Below, in pieces: positions 1-10,279 of a stretch of DNA of 21,772 bases. The notes under the pieces were generated by a model. The model was not told where the DNA came from. It did not search any database and saw only the letters and a list, made by a program, of their open reading frames with translations. The stretch's first letter is position 1, and the number at the start of each line of letters is the position of its first letter. A program made the position numbers and the translations under genes. This stretch comes from Larix sibirica (taxonomy: Eukaryota > Streptophyta > Pinopsida > Pinales > Pinaceae), in contig NWUY0300007004.1 of assembly GCA_004151065.3 (NCBI GenBank), forward strand, positions 19,440 to 41,211. Direction: 5' to 3'.

Positions 1-145
1 GTCCAAATGACCCAAAAACTACAAAAAATACTTGTCGCCTTGCGCACTGCTTTCCTTATTTTGCGGTATCACAACATTCGCGATGCTGCGATGAGGGTTC
101 ATCAAACCGTCTGCCAACACATATGCAGACTAGAGACATAAAGGG

Positions 146-450
146 GAATCAATGCAGGAATAATTTCGTGAACGATCCAGATTTGGGGCACACCTTTCCA
201 ATTTTTAATCTGGGCCATCCACGATGATTAGAAGTTATGAAGAGTTAATGTGGGAGGTTCCTTACTAATGATCCAAATTCAGGGTGAACCATTCTAAGTT
301 TTAATTTGAGACTTATGCAATGGTCAAAATTCAGGAAGAGTTAATGTGGGAGGCTCACCACTAATGGCTCAGATTCAATGCTCACCTTTCCAATTTTAAA
401 TTCGGCCCATTCGCAATGATATGACATGAGTGGAAATTTAATGCTGGGTA
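146..450 (+). repeat. 96-bp tandem array in the 5' region of copy 1
   Basis: A motif resembling GAGTTAATGTGGGAGG recurs at 146, 242, 338 and 434, an exact 96-bp spacing. Between these anchors each unit carries a variant of GATCCAGATTT followed by a CACCTTTCCAATTTTAA-like stretch. The outer units are degraded. The same array, with the same period and number of anchors, lies at the outer end of copy 2. It therefore belonged to the ancestral element and was not expanded locally. Its place upstream of the conserved ATG suggests a promoter or leader repeat, which is inference. Confidence 0.8.
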
Positions 451-900
451 CAAACCGTGAAATAACCATATTTAGTCGCAATGGAGCAGATGGATCGATA
501 TCAACCATTCATGGAGAGAAGTAGGGAGGGCCACCATCCACACATGAGACACTCATTTTTTTTATGTCTCCTCAAGGAAAAATAAATTTTTCTGTCTGAT
601 GGCCTAACTACAAAGGGTCCCAAATATTTCACCTTTCTTATATACCATTTATGGATCTCTACTAAATATAGTGGCCGATGAGACATCAGAGACAAAAAAA
701 TAGCCACCCTATTGAAGTAGCAGGGTAACTAGTCCCAACTATCTAACAATGGAAAAAGAGTGACTGAACTCAATTAGATTGGTAGGAATTTTACAGGAAG
801 CCACATAAGCATGACAAATCAAAATTAAATGATGATACCATGTCTAGTCATCATTTAATGATACAGGTAAGTCCATTTCCATACTTAGACTAGTTGAATT

Positions 901-902
<2 letters not shown>

Positions 903-935
<33 letters not shown>
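903..935. repeat. (AT)n microsatellite
   Basis: Sixteen AT dinucleotides run without interruption. The matching place in copy 2 (about 8137-8154) has only a short, broken run, so the tract expanded in copy 1 or shrank in copy 2 after the copies separated. Confidence 0.95.
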
Positions 936-936
<1 letters not shown>

Positions 937-997
937 TCTGTAAAAAACCTTCCACTTATTTAAAGAGACCCTTCCTAGCACCTCCCTCCTGAAAAAA

Positions 998-2771
998 ATG
1001 TGTAAGCTCAATAAAGTTTCCTTCGACAACTATTCATTCCATTCCACAAATTCTGGTACAAGTGACATATCCTCGTTGTAAGGACCCTCATTTGTTGATG
1101 AACTGCCTTGTGACTTGACCTCGCACACTATTGGCTCAACCCCAAAACAATTGAAAAGTGATGCATATGGAAAATTCCTCCCCAAAGTCACAAAACTCAC
1201 TATTAGCGTGAGTATAGCCCAACATCTAATACCTAATGCATTCCCATTTCTTGAATCTGTAGAGATTTGTGCTCATAACTTTCACGCATATTCCTCCACA
1301 ATTAATTATTCCAATGGTAAAACCACCATTAATCTCTATATATCCTGAATCGGGATGTTAAGTACAAAAGTGGGAAAATTTTCCTTATCTCATGAAGCGC
1401 AAACCCAAATATTCATAAAACTTATTCTTGTAAAAAAGCCAAGATGTTTCAGTGATTAAAGTATAACCAAGGAAAAAATTATGTGCCTATCACCCCCTGA
1501 AGGTATATAAGATATTTACCCCATGGAAAAGAGAAGAATTGTCTATGTTAACCTTGATCCTGGGGAGGGAGTTGGACGAAGAGATTGATGAAGGAATGGT
1601 GGCCATATTGGATGCCTATAGCAACAAGAATATCCCATATTTTAGGTATGTTGAAACTATTTGAAATGAAATGAGGGTTCAACTAGCTGATTTTGCTACC
1701 ACAGGGGTTTTAGGTACCCATCTTACTTGGTATTTTTTTTTTGCATCAATAAGAACATTGTTTGCACCACATAGATTTGAAAAAGGTAGGAATAAGAAAA
1801 CCTAATTGAGCAATAAATTGGTTTCCTCGGATAAAGAAAGGAGAAGAGGTTGCCTCCTTCTTAAGAAATATTTCTGAATTCATGTACTTAGCCTATTCTA
1901 TAGTCTTGGGAAGGGAACATAAAATAATCTCGGATGATGTAATACCCTACCTACAACTAGAAGGGGTCCTTAAAAGGGGAGGTTGGTTTCTTGAAGATGA
2001 CCATATAGTCATCTGACTATATGGAACTAGTTCTGCGTCCCGCATACTACCCAAACTGCTTACCCCTAGTGTTTTTGTATTAGAATATATCAAACAAATG
2101 TTAGAATTGGATGAACATCATTTCATTGAGGTCAAGAAGAAGGTAAGTTTAACACTCCCATATTCATTGGAGGCATGTTATTAATGATAAGAGGGGTATT
2201 AAAGAGGCTCTAGAAACCATCAAGGATATCTCTCTACCTTTGGATAACCCCTGGGTGTATGACCCTCACTTTTTTATTGAAGAGAATTGGAGAAAACTAC
2301 AAAACCCTCAGGATCATGAACCACATACCAAGGTGGAAAGGTTATCAAATAAGGAAAGTTATGAGGAGATAGAGGCCATTTTGAAAGGGGAAGAAGAACA
2401 CCAAAAGGTCATTGAACAAGCATTTCCAGGGCCCATGCTTAAATTATCTCAGGATCAAAGTACTATACATTCTATAGACCGAAGGGTCCATCATGACTAA
2501 ACAAGACATGGATTTTGAAGCTCCCCTGCAAAGCATATATAATGAAGTAAATGAGGATGGTTTCAATAAACACAAAACGGGAGCATGGTGGAATATGAAA
2601 AAATATCTACGTAAAAATGGTGTCCCCTACCCCAATCTCCTTGAAGACAAAACATTCAATACCCTCTATGATGAGGCTCATGAAGATGATGAAGAAGAAC
2701 CATGGAGGATGAATATGGAAAGGATGGGGGAAATCATTCTTTTAAAAGAGTTGATAGAAAAAGTACAATAG
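998..2771 (+). pseudogene. Decayed N-terminal half of the repeat-family protein, copy 1
   Basis: I do not recognise the protein. The ATG at 998 is chosen because copy 2 has an ATG at the same aligned place and the first residues agree (M-C-K-L-N-K here, M-S-K-P-N-K there). Shared motifs follow in order: S-G-T-S-D-I-S-S, H-T-x-G-S-T-P, K-F-S-L-x-H-E-A-Q-T, F-R-Y-P-S-Y (frameshifted here), Y-L-Q-L-E-G-V, F-V-L-E-Y-I and P-W-V-Y-D-P-H. The frame is open but stop-ridden from 998 to about 1585, then shifts several times. The clearest later shift is near 2480-2495, between the P-W-V-Y-D-P-H part and an acidic part ending at the TAG at 2769. A TAA at 1079-1081 stands where copy 2 has CAA. It is non-functional. 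A gag-like or other element-encoded structural protein is possible but unproven. Confidence 0.6.
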
Positions 2772-2993
2772 GGGACCAATGAACCCCCAACAGGATATCC
2801 GTAGTACAACCCTCTACCTTACACCAAGGAACTCCCCATCATGAAGGAGATGTGATACTCATATGAAAAGGGCCTAGGAAAAGAAGGCCATGGAATAATG
2901 CAACCTATAAGGGTAGAGAAAAATCCCAAAGGATTGAAACCTGGGGAAGATCCAAGAATTCCCATGAAAAAAGGTAGATTTGCAATCCACATT

Positions 2994-3006
2994 CCCCCCC
3001 CCCCCC
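2994..3006 (+). repeat. C13 homopolymer at a frame change
   Basis: Thirteen consecutive cytosines. The coding-like frame before the run (in phase with 2493) resumes one phase off after it (in phase with 3257), as expected if a single C was lost. It could be a real slippage mutation or a sequencing error. The matching place in copy 2 has only about six C. Confidence 0.8.
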
Positions 3007-3009
3007 AAC

Positions 3010-4677
3010 ATCCATTTCATAGAAATGGGAACCCATAGTTGAAGGAGGAACCAAACCAACCCCAATCAATTTCGAACATAATGCAAAAGAAACAGTTGTA
3101 TGTCCTAGTTTTGGCTAAGGTACATCTATAGAGGGTGAAATTTCTAGAGCAAAAAAACAGGATCAAGCAAGAGAGAATATCATCACTTAGACACAACCTT
3201 GGGAGCAGGTAGGAGACAATTTTGGGTCCTTTCATGATATGGAAAAAAAGGAAGGAGAGAATATCATTACTTAGACACAACCTCAAGAGGAGGTTGGAGA
3301 CACCTTAAGAATCCTTCATGATATGGAAGAAGAGGCAAAGTAGGATGAGACAAGAATAGAAGGTGGGGAACAAGGGGATCTTCTAGAAAGAATAGAAGGT
3401 AAACAATCATTATTAGAAGGCCCCCCTCTGAAGAAAGTAAGAACAACTTCTTTTGCATGGGAGGTAGAAAGGAGAACCATGGCAGGAATTCAATCAATAA
3501 TTATGGAACAAGAGAAAAGCATGCTAGAGACTGATGAAATCCAATAAAGAGTTGTTTCTCCTACTCATTCTCCTACCATTTCATTTATTATTGATGAATT
3601 TTCGAATGTTAAATTTTTTTAGGAAATGCGAGATCCAAGTGTTGTCTTTTCGCATGGTATAGGGAAACAAATATCCTGGATCAATGTGATACAACCTAAG
3701 CACACCCATCACCCCCTAGAAATGTTAAGAGAAGGGCAGAGGAGAATAGTTGAGATTCAACAAGGGATAGTGATAGAAGAATAAATGGAGTATCACTCAC
3801 AACCTAGGCTAATTCCTCAATACGACTCTAATATAGGAAAGCTTAATTTCATTACTCTCGATCCTGTAATTGAAAATACATACAAAGACATGCACCCATA
3901 CGACTAGAAAACACTACAAATATCTATGGAGATAGTTGATATTCCTCCTGGAAATAATGTTTCGTTAGCCAAAGAATCATCCAGTTTGGTATATGATAAA
4001 CACATGAGTGATGCTTCATCTAGAAGCAACTATAAAAAAATTTGGACATTATTACCGCCAAAAACCAATTCCTTAACTCCAAAGTCAAGGCATTGGAGAT
4101 GGAGAAGGAAAAGTTACAAACAAGCATGAATAAAGTGGGAAGAGACACACATGATATCACCGATATAATTTCTCTGTTAAAAGAAAAGGGCGATATAATA
4201 AGTGCATTGGAGGAGGCTCAAACATCTCAAGCCTTCATAGTGACCCATCAGATGGATGAGCAACATGAACTAATCAAAGAACTAGATTTTTTAAGAGGAT
4301 AAAATGTAGTCTTGATAGAAAACAAAAATGTGGATTCTATCAATTGTTCTAAACAAGAAAACAATACCTTATCCAAGTGAAGTTTGTAATCAACTGATAC
4401 CATCAATGACCACATGGACTCTATTGAGGATAATGATCCAAAATACAGGAGATGTGGATTATACACCTTACGCAAAGCTTGATATATCCTTCAGAATATT
4501 AAAAGGAGGTCGGACAGTTAACCAAATGAGTTTGGTCCGTATTAACACTTTGGAGGATTATGTAATAAAAGGTAACTAATCAAATGTACCAATTTAGGCC
4601 ACCACTCTGTCTCAATGCCCACAAAATCAGGTTGGTACTTCAAGAGAGGGACTTCAAGGGCCTAAAAGGTAACATTT
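3010..4677 (+). pseudogene. Decayed C-terminal half with coiled coil, copy 1
   Basis: From about 3010 to 4035 one frame (in phase with 3926) can be read continuously. It is broken only by single stops, mainly TAG and TAA at places where CAG, CAA or TGG would restore sense. The product is hydrophilic and rich in E, K and Q, with motifs such as L-L-E-G-P-P-L-K-K-V and E-M-L-R-E-G-Q-R-R-I-V-E. At the A7 run (4034-4040) the frame shifts by one and continues to about 4410 through a coiled-coil-like stretch (V-K-A-L-E-M-E-K-E-K-L-Q, then L-K-E-K-G-D-I-I-S-A-L-E-E-A). A further shift near 4500 leads to E-V-G-Q-L-T-K and an end near 4677. This part is not present in copy 2. Function unknown; a structural or gag-like tail is a guess. 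Confidence 0.5.
3171..3338 (+). repeat. 84-bp tandem duplication, in frame
   Basis: GAGAGAATATCAT begins at 3171 and again at 3255, and both copies run on through TTAGACACAACCT to CATGATATGGAA. The unit is 84 bp, exactly 28 codons, so it duplicates a peptide segment without shifting the frame. Both units carry the same TAG within I-I-T-stop-T-Q-P. Confidence 0.85.
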
Positions 4678-4679
4678 GA

Positions 4680-5760
4680 ATAACAAAGAGGTTATAGGAA
4701 TACATAAATGGGGCTAAATGATGAGGATATAGTGAACAACAACTGGAAACTGCATGGCTTGCCACAAACTGATTTGATTCTACAAATAAATCTCGCAAGT
4801 TGAGTTACACCTATCAATGTTATCATAAAATTTTTGAGGGGCAGATGGATGAATATGGGAAGAACAAAGGATAATAAAAAGATGAAGAATGATCATACTC
4901 CTGGAGGAAATTTTTTTCATACAAAGACTCTACCAATTTTTGGGGGATCTGCAACATTAGTTCTTCTCTCTTCTCTTTCTACTTCTTCATTGTAATGAAA
5001 TCAAAGAAAATTATTTTCATAGAGAAAGATAATGGACTCAAGGAAGAGATCAATGGCCCCTTCTTGATGTAATTTCTACTATATTGAAATTAATGAAATT
5101 TCTATTGAGTCGAACGAAGCCAGGACTGAGACGAGTTTCCACTGGTTTTCAAGGAAATACTTTTTCATATGTGATGAATGATGTCTCTCTGACTAATTAT
5201 GTCTGTATTTTATTATTGGAATATGTGGATGTAAAATTACCTTGCCCACATGATTTTTTATGTATTTTATGAATACATTTAATGAAAAGGTTCTCAATTC
5301 TTTCTTAAATTTATTTATGATATAACATATTACTTTATAGAAATTATCTATGATTAAGGATTCCATGTTGTTCATTCCCAAATTTATCAGAATTTTCTTA
5401 TCGACATTTGGTTCCTCCACATCAAAATAACATTAAAAAATTCACTAGTGGTCAATATGGACATAATGCACATAGGTCTTGCTCTTAAATCCAATCAATG
5501 AAAATATGTATAAATCCATAGGCCCCTTAAAGAGATAGATTAGGGAATATGATCTCTCATAATTAGGGTTCCCTCCCTTGACCCGAGGACTAGCTCGATT
5601 GGTCTAAAGTCACACGGGATTGGTGCATCATACACAACCTTGTAATCCCTCTTTGAAGGTAAATATTTACTGTATGATATCTATATATGCGTCAATAAGA
5701 TAATAATATCCATAATCCTAAGGGGTACAACCCAAGGGAAAAAAACCTCCTCCTAAAAAT
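4680..5760. other. No gene seen; AT-rich spacer between the two facing copies
   Basis: Only short chance reading frames occur. The stretch at 4960-5100 is pyrimidine-rich and ends in an AT-rich run resembling a plant transcript 3' end, but no clear polyadenylation signal pair can be assigned. A short tRNA-like A-box resemblance at 5592-5603 was not accepted. No tandem repeat or inverted termini were found. Confidence 0.5.
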
Positions 5761-5767
5761 TACTATG

Positions 5768-5945
5768 GTCTAAGAAAGGTTTAGTGCCAGTTCTCTTCTT
5801 CACTCTAAACTACAAAAGTGTGAGAAAGGGAAAGTGCTCCTTCTCCTCCTCTCTCAAATTACAAATGTGTGGGAAAGGGCCCATTCTCCTTCTCCTCCCC
5901 AATAAAATTTATAATGTGTGAGAAAGGACCAATGTTGTACCTTGT
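5768..5945. repeat. 49-bp tandem repeat, about 3.5 units
   Basis: Variants of GTGTGAGAAAGGG start at 5768 (as GTCTAAGAAAGG), 5819, 5867 and 5916, a spacing of 48-51 bp. Each of the first three is followed by a CTCCTTCTCCTCC-like pyrimidine tract and an A-rich piece ending in ACAAAT or a close variant. The array lies where the similarity between the two family copies ends, so it may mark the truncation point or an insertion in copy 2. Confidence 0.8.
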
Positions 5946-8074
5946 CCAAAACCATGAGGTACTTCTATTTCTTTTGGATTATGTTCAGAAGTGATTAGAA
6001 TTGGTTTGGTTCCTCCTTCCACTATGGGTTCACATTGCTGTGAAATTCATGATGGGGGGTGAATGTGGATTACAAACCTTCCTTTTCTATCCATAACATG
6101 CTCGGATCTACCCCCAGTCCCAATCATTTGGTTTTTTTTTCTACCCTTATTTGCTTATTTGTTGTGTTATGCCTTGGACTTCTTTTCCTAGGTCCTTTTC
6201 CTATGAGTATCCCATCACCTACATGATGGGGAGTGCCTCGAGTTAGGGAAGAGGGTCATACGATGGGTGTCCTAATGGGGGTTCATTGGTACCCTATTTT
6301 TCTTTCTCTATAATCTCTTTTAAAGGAACAATTTCCCCCATCCCTTCCATATTCATCCTCTCTAGTTCTTCTTAGGCATTTTTATGAGCCTCATCTAGAT
6401 GGCATTGAATGTTTTGTCTTCAGGGAGATTCGGGTAGGGGATATCCTCTTTATGTAGATATTTTCTCATCTTCTACCATGCTCCCACTTTTTTATTTCTA
6501 AAACCGTTCTCATTAAATTCATTATATCTAATTTTTAGAGGAGATTCAAAATCCATGTCTTGTGTGATGGCTTGCTCCAGCCTACATAAAGTATAATACT
6601 CCAGGACTAGAGGTATTTTAGGCATGGCACTATAAATTCTTGTTCAATGACCTTATTGGGTTCTTATTCCCATTTAAGGATGGCCTCTATGTCCTCATAA
6701 CTTTCCTTGTTTGATAACCTTTCCACCTTAGGAGGTGGCTCATGATCCTAAGGGTTTTGTAGTTTTCTCTACTTTTCTTCTCTAATCATAGAGTGAGGGT
6801 CATACACCCATGGGTGATACAAAGGTAGAGATATTTCCTTGAGGTTTTCTAGAGCCTCTTTAATAAACCTATTATCTTTAACAGCATACCCACCCATGAC
6901 TATGGGGAATGCCAACCTTCCCTTCTTCTTTGCCTTGATGAAACTTTTTTAATCCACTTCTTCCATATGTCGGATATATTCTAATACAAAAACCCTAGGG
7001 GTAAGCAGTTTGGGTAGTATGTGGGGTGAAAATCTAGTGTCATATAGTCGAATGGTTCTATAGTTAGCTACAAGGAACCAATCCCCCCTTTTAGTGACCC
7101 CTTCTAGTTGCAGGTATGGTGTTATATCGTCCAACATTATTTTTAGTTACCTTCCCAAACTTATAGAATAGACTAAGTACACGAATTTAGAAACATATCT
7201 TAAGAAGGCAATGCCCTATTCTCCATTCTGTATCCAAGGAAACCAATTTATAACTCGATTAGGTTGGTATCTTCCTACCTTTTTCACATTCAGGTGATGT
7301 AAATAGTGTTCTTGATGATGAAAAAAAAAAAAAGACCATGTAAGATGGGTACCTGAAAACCCTTGTGGTAGAAAAATCAACTAGTTGATCCCCTATTCCA
7401 TTTGAAATCTTTTTAACATACCCGAACTCTGTGATATTCTTGTTGTTATAGGAATATAATATGAACACCATTCCTTCATTGATCTCCTGGTCTGAATCCC
7501 TCCCAGGATCAGTGTGAACATAGAAAACTATTCTTGTTCCGATGGGGCAAAGCTCTTATACTTCTGGTGGGTCGTAGGCACAACATTCTGGCCCTGGTTA
7601 TACTTCAATCGCTGAAATATCTTGGATTTTTTAGCAGGAATGAGTTTTCTGAATATCCATGTTTGAGCTTCATGATATAATGAAAATTTTGCCATTGGAG
7701 TACTTAACATCCTGAAAATAGATTTAGGGTATGGATATAATGGTGGTCTAACATTCAACACAAGTAATTGTGGAGGAGGATGCATGAAATTTTTGAGCAT
7801 GGAGATCGACAAATTCGGGAAGCATGAACGTATCAAGTACTATACACTAAACCAGAACAGATTACCATAGTGAGTTTTGTGACTTTGGGGACATGAATTT
7901 TGCATACACAACATTGATTAATTGTATAGGGGTTGAGCCAGTAGTGTGCAGGGTCGAGACACGTGCCAATTCATTAATAAATGTGGGACCTTGCGAAGAG
8001 GATATGTCACTAGTACCGGACTTTGTGGAATAGGATGAATGGATTCCAAAAGAATCTTTATTGGGCTTACTCAT
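5940..8074 (-). pseudogene. Decayed N-terminal half of the repeat-family protein, copy 2
   Basis: The start is the ATG at 8074, matched by the ATG at 998 in copy 1. The first 70 codons are open (8074 down to 7862). They include S-G-T-S-D-I-S-S, with an intact CAA (7993-7991) where copy 1 has a stop, and T-G-S-T-P. Later open pieces are 7836-7528 (with K-F-S-L-Y-H-E-A-Q-T and basic K-K-S-K-I-F), 7471-7259 (with D-F-S-T-T-R-V-F-R-Y-P-S-Y) and 7137-6949 (with I-T-P-Y-L-Q-L-E-G-V and F-V-L-E-Y-I-R). P-W-V-Y-D-P-H lies near 6800. The pieces lie in different frames, so several frameshifts occurred. This copy preserves residues better than copy 1 and is the better query for identifying the family. 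Function unknown. Confidence 0.6.
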
Positions 8075-8984
8075 TTTTGTAGGAGGGAGGTGCTGGGAAG
8101 GGTATCTTTAAAGAACTTGAAGGTTTTTTATAGAATATTTATATATATATGTAATTCGACTAGTCTATGTAAAGTATTGGACTTGCATGTAACCCAATAA
8201 TAGTGAAGGTGGCAATGGCGTTTATGGAGAAATGGTCCACATAGTCGATGACGAACAAAAATTCCTTCAAGTTTGATCATGAAACATGCTCAAGAGTTCC
8301 ATGTATTGAAGTAATTAGTCATGCAGCTTTGAGTTATTCAACAATAATAGTACATAGAGCCGCTTCATGCAATTAAAACCATCCCAGATCTTCATTGATG
8401 GTCGCAGATCCTTTATTTCAAGTGGCATTCAATGTTGTTGACACATGGATTTCGTTTGATTCTTAGGTGGCATGCTTCCATTCCATCCCTTAACAATCCC
8501 ACTAAGCTGATTATAATTTTTGAGTTCGATCACTTTTTTTCCATCGTCGGGTAGTTGGGACTAGTTACCTTGCTACCTTAGCATGGTGGATATTTTTTTG
8601 TCTCTGATGTCTCGTCAATCACTATATTTAGTGGAAAGGCATAGATGATGTTTAATACAGGTGAAATATTTGGTACCCTTTGTAGTTAGGACATCAAACA
8701 AAATAATTTTCCTTTTCCTTTGAGATACATAAAAAACGTGAGCATCATAACCATCTTATGACAGTCAGAATCTATTGAAAATGTCCCTACCTATGCTCCT
8801 TTTTCAAGTAAATGATATATTCTCAAGTATATTATATCGAATATGTTAGTGGGAGGTTCTTCAAAATAATTCTGATCCTTCTCATGTGTGGGTGGAAGCA
8901 CTCCCTACCTTTCTCTACGAATGGCTAAGATTGATCCATATGATTTGTTGTGACTAAATCTAGGCTATTCATATGTGGTACCCA

Positions 8985-9290
8985 ACATTAACTTTCCAAC
9001 CATGTCATATCATCAAGGATGGAATAGATTGAAACTTGGAAAGGTGCACCCTAAATCTGAGTTGTTATTGGGGAACCTCCTATATTATCTCTTCCTGGAT
9101 TCGAACCGCCACATATGACCCATATTAAAACATAGAAATTTTTGCCTTGATTCTTGGACATTTGAGGGGAACCCCCTGCATTAAATCTTCCTAGCATTTG
9201 ACTGCCACAGGTGGCCTATATTAAAACTTTGAAAGGTGCACCCTAAATCTGGGTCATTCATGGGAGTCTTGCTACATTAATTCCCATATA
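8985..9290 (-). repeat. 96-bp tandem array in the 5' region of copy 2
   Basis: On the + strand a CATTA-type anchor (reverse complement of the copy 1 anchor) recurs at 8986, 9083, 9179 and 9275, spacings of 97, 96 and 96 bp. Between anchors are variants of AAAGGTGCACCCTAAATCTG, which matches the CAGATTTGGGG...CACCTTT part of the copy 1 units in reverse. Confidence 0.8.
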
Positions 9291-9330
9291 TGTCTCCAGT
9301 CCGCTGATGGATTGCATGAAATATTATCTA

Positions 9331-9678
9331 GTTGATGAAGCACAATTGATCCATAGTATCCTTAGCCCCTTGATAAGCAGCCTTGAGTCCTAGTAGAGAA
9401 TGACACTTTTCAGTTTGATGTTGCTCCTCATAGATTCAACAAAATTCCATAATATTGAGTGGGAATTCATTCCTATCATGTTTTTTTTGTGTATCCAGGA
9501 CAAAAAACAACTAGAGTTTTCTCTCTTATCATTTCCTTTTGATTTGCATTGTGCCCATATACATGGATAGTGAGTGTAGGATATCAATTTTCATTCCTTT
9601 CAACAAGGTTCCTATTTCATTCCTAGCAAGAGCTATTATTGCATATTTTAATGATCGTGGGGAAAAACTCATACCGCA
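9331..9678. other. No assignable gene
   Basis: A - strand frame at 9587-9390 is open for 65 codons and hydrophilic, but has no motif I recognise. It lies downstream of the promoter-like block at 10.3 kb in the same direction, so it might once have been part of that transcript. The evidence is too thin for a gene call. Confidence 0.3.
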
Positions 9679-9700
9679 TGTTGACATAGATCTGTCAACA
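9679..9700. repeat. Perfect 8-bp inverted repeat, 6-bp loop
   Basis: TGTTGACA and TGTCAACA flank TAGATC. It lies downstream of the - strand TATA box at 10.31 kb, so it could form a hairpin in that transcript's leader. Confidence 0.75.
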
Positions 9701-9784
9701 GGGGTTCACTTCGCATTGTGACAACAAATCTCAACACAAAAACCCATAGATACTAGCCCAGAAAGGGTTTAGCCTTTCCAACAA

Positions 9785-9801
9785 CACTCGCAAAGCGAGT
9801 G
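9785..9801. repeat. Perfect 7-bp GC-rich hairpin, 3-bp loop
   Basis: CACTCGC, AAA, GCGAGTG. It is GC-rich in otherwise AT-rich surroundings and just downstream, on the - strand, of a possible splice acceptor (CTGCAG ending at 9829), so it may have been in the leader exon of a - strand transcript. Confidence 0.8.
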
Positions 9802-10279
9802 AGGTCTCACCCGAGGCACCTAAGGGAGCTGCAGGAACCAAGATTTTGTGGGTATAAGAGGACATGTATCATTAACAGTTAATCACAACATAATTTAGAA
9901 ATCGACATAGTTAGCAATTGCATCATAACCCCATCATCGTATACATATACATATTAACCAGATCTACGCAGTAACACATCATACAAACATTTTTAATAGA
10001 TCTACGATACATATCATAACCGTGACATAACATATCTAATCATAACTGCAACATAACACAATTAATCGTACTGTGACATAACACAAGAGAGAAAAATTCA
10101 TGGCCGAAACATTCATTCTCATTAAAATCAGACTTCGTACATCAAATCCATCTTACAAATCACATAATCGACAGAGATACATATCTGCAAAACCGATCCT
10201 CAAAAACCTCAGATCAAATTCAATACAAAGACAGATCGAACCCAGATATATCATAATGCGAAGATAAGATACAAGAAAA

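Larger units (their letters stand above)
110..3125 (+). repeat. Unclassified dispersed repeat family, copy 1
   Basis: This block matches 5930-9330 in reverse orientation, along almost its whole length and in the same order. Matching landmarks include the sequence around 115-165 (against 9262-9320), a 96-bp tandem array, the AACTAGTCCC stretch at 727-736 (against 8557-8566), an ATG at 998 (against 8074), a segment encoding Y-L-Q-L-E-G (1949-1965 against 7099-7115) and a segment encoding P-W-V-Y-D-P-H. Similarity fades after about 3125, although copy 1 stays coding-like to about 4680. The two copies have diverged by many substitutions and small indels, so the duplication is old. I cannot name the family. 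No LTRs, reverse transcriptase or target-site duplications were seen. Confidence 0.8.
5930..9330 (-). repeat. Unclassified dispersed repeat family, copy 2 (inverted)
   Basis: This is the reverse-oriented relative of 110-3125, as shown by the landmarks given there. Its 5' end is at the high coordinate. It keeps the 96-bp array, the leader and the N-terminal coding half. The coiled-coil half found in copy 1 is absent, and the match ends beside the 49-bp tandem array. The two copies converge on the 3.1-5.9 kb interval. A transcript reading through both could form a long imperfect hairpin. Confidence 0.8.

Noticed and set aside
3017-3497. Hydrophobic - strand frames that could be mistaken for membrane proteins
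   Set aside because: They are shadows of the hydrophilic + strand frame of copy 1, which shows ordered peptide content and an in-frame duplication.
5580-5660. tRNA-derived SINE: TAGCTCGATTGG resembles an RNA polymerase III A box
   Set aside because: No convincing B box (GGTTCGANNCC) lies at the proper distance, and no poly(A/T) tail or target duplication was found.
9785-9801. A bacterial-type intrinsic terminator, suggested by the GC-rich hairpin
   Set aside because: The context is plant nuclear DNA and no T run follows the hairpin on either strand.
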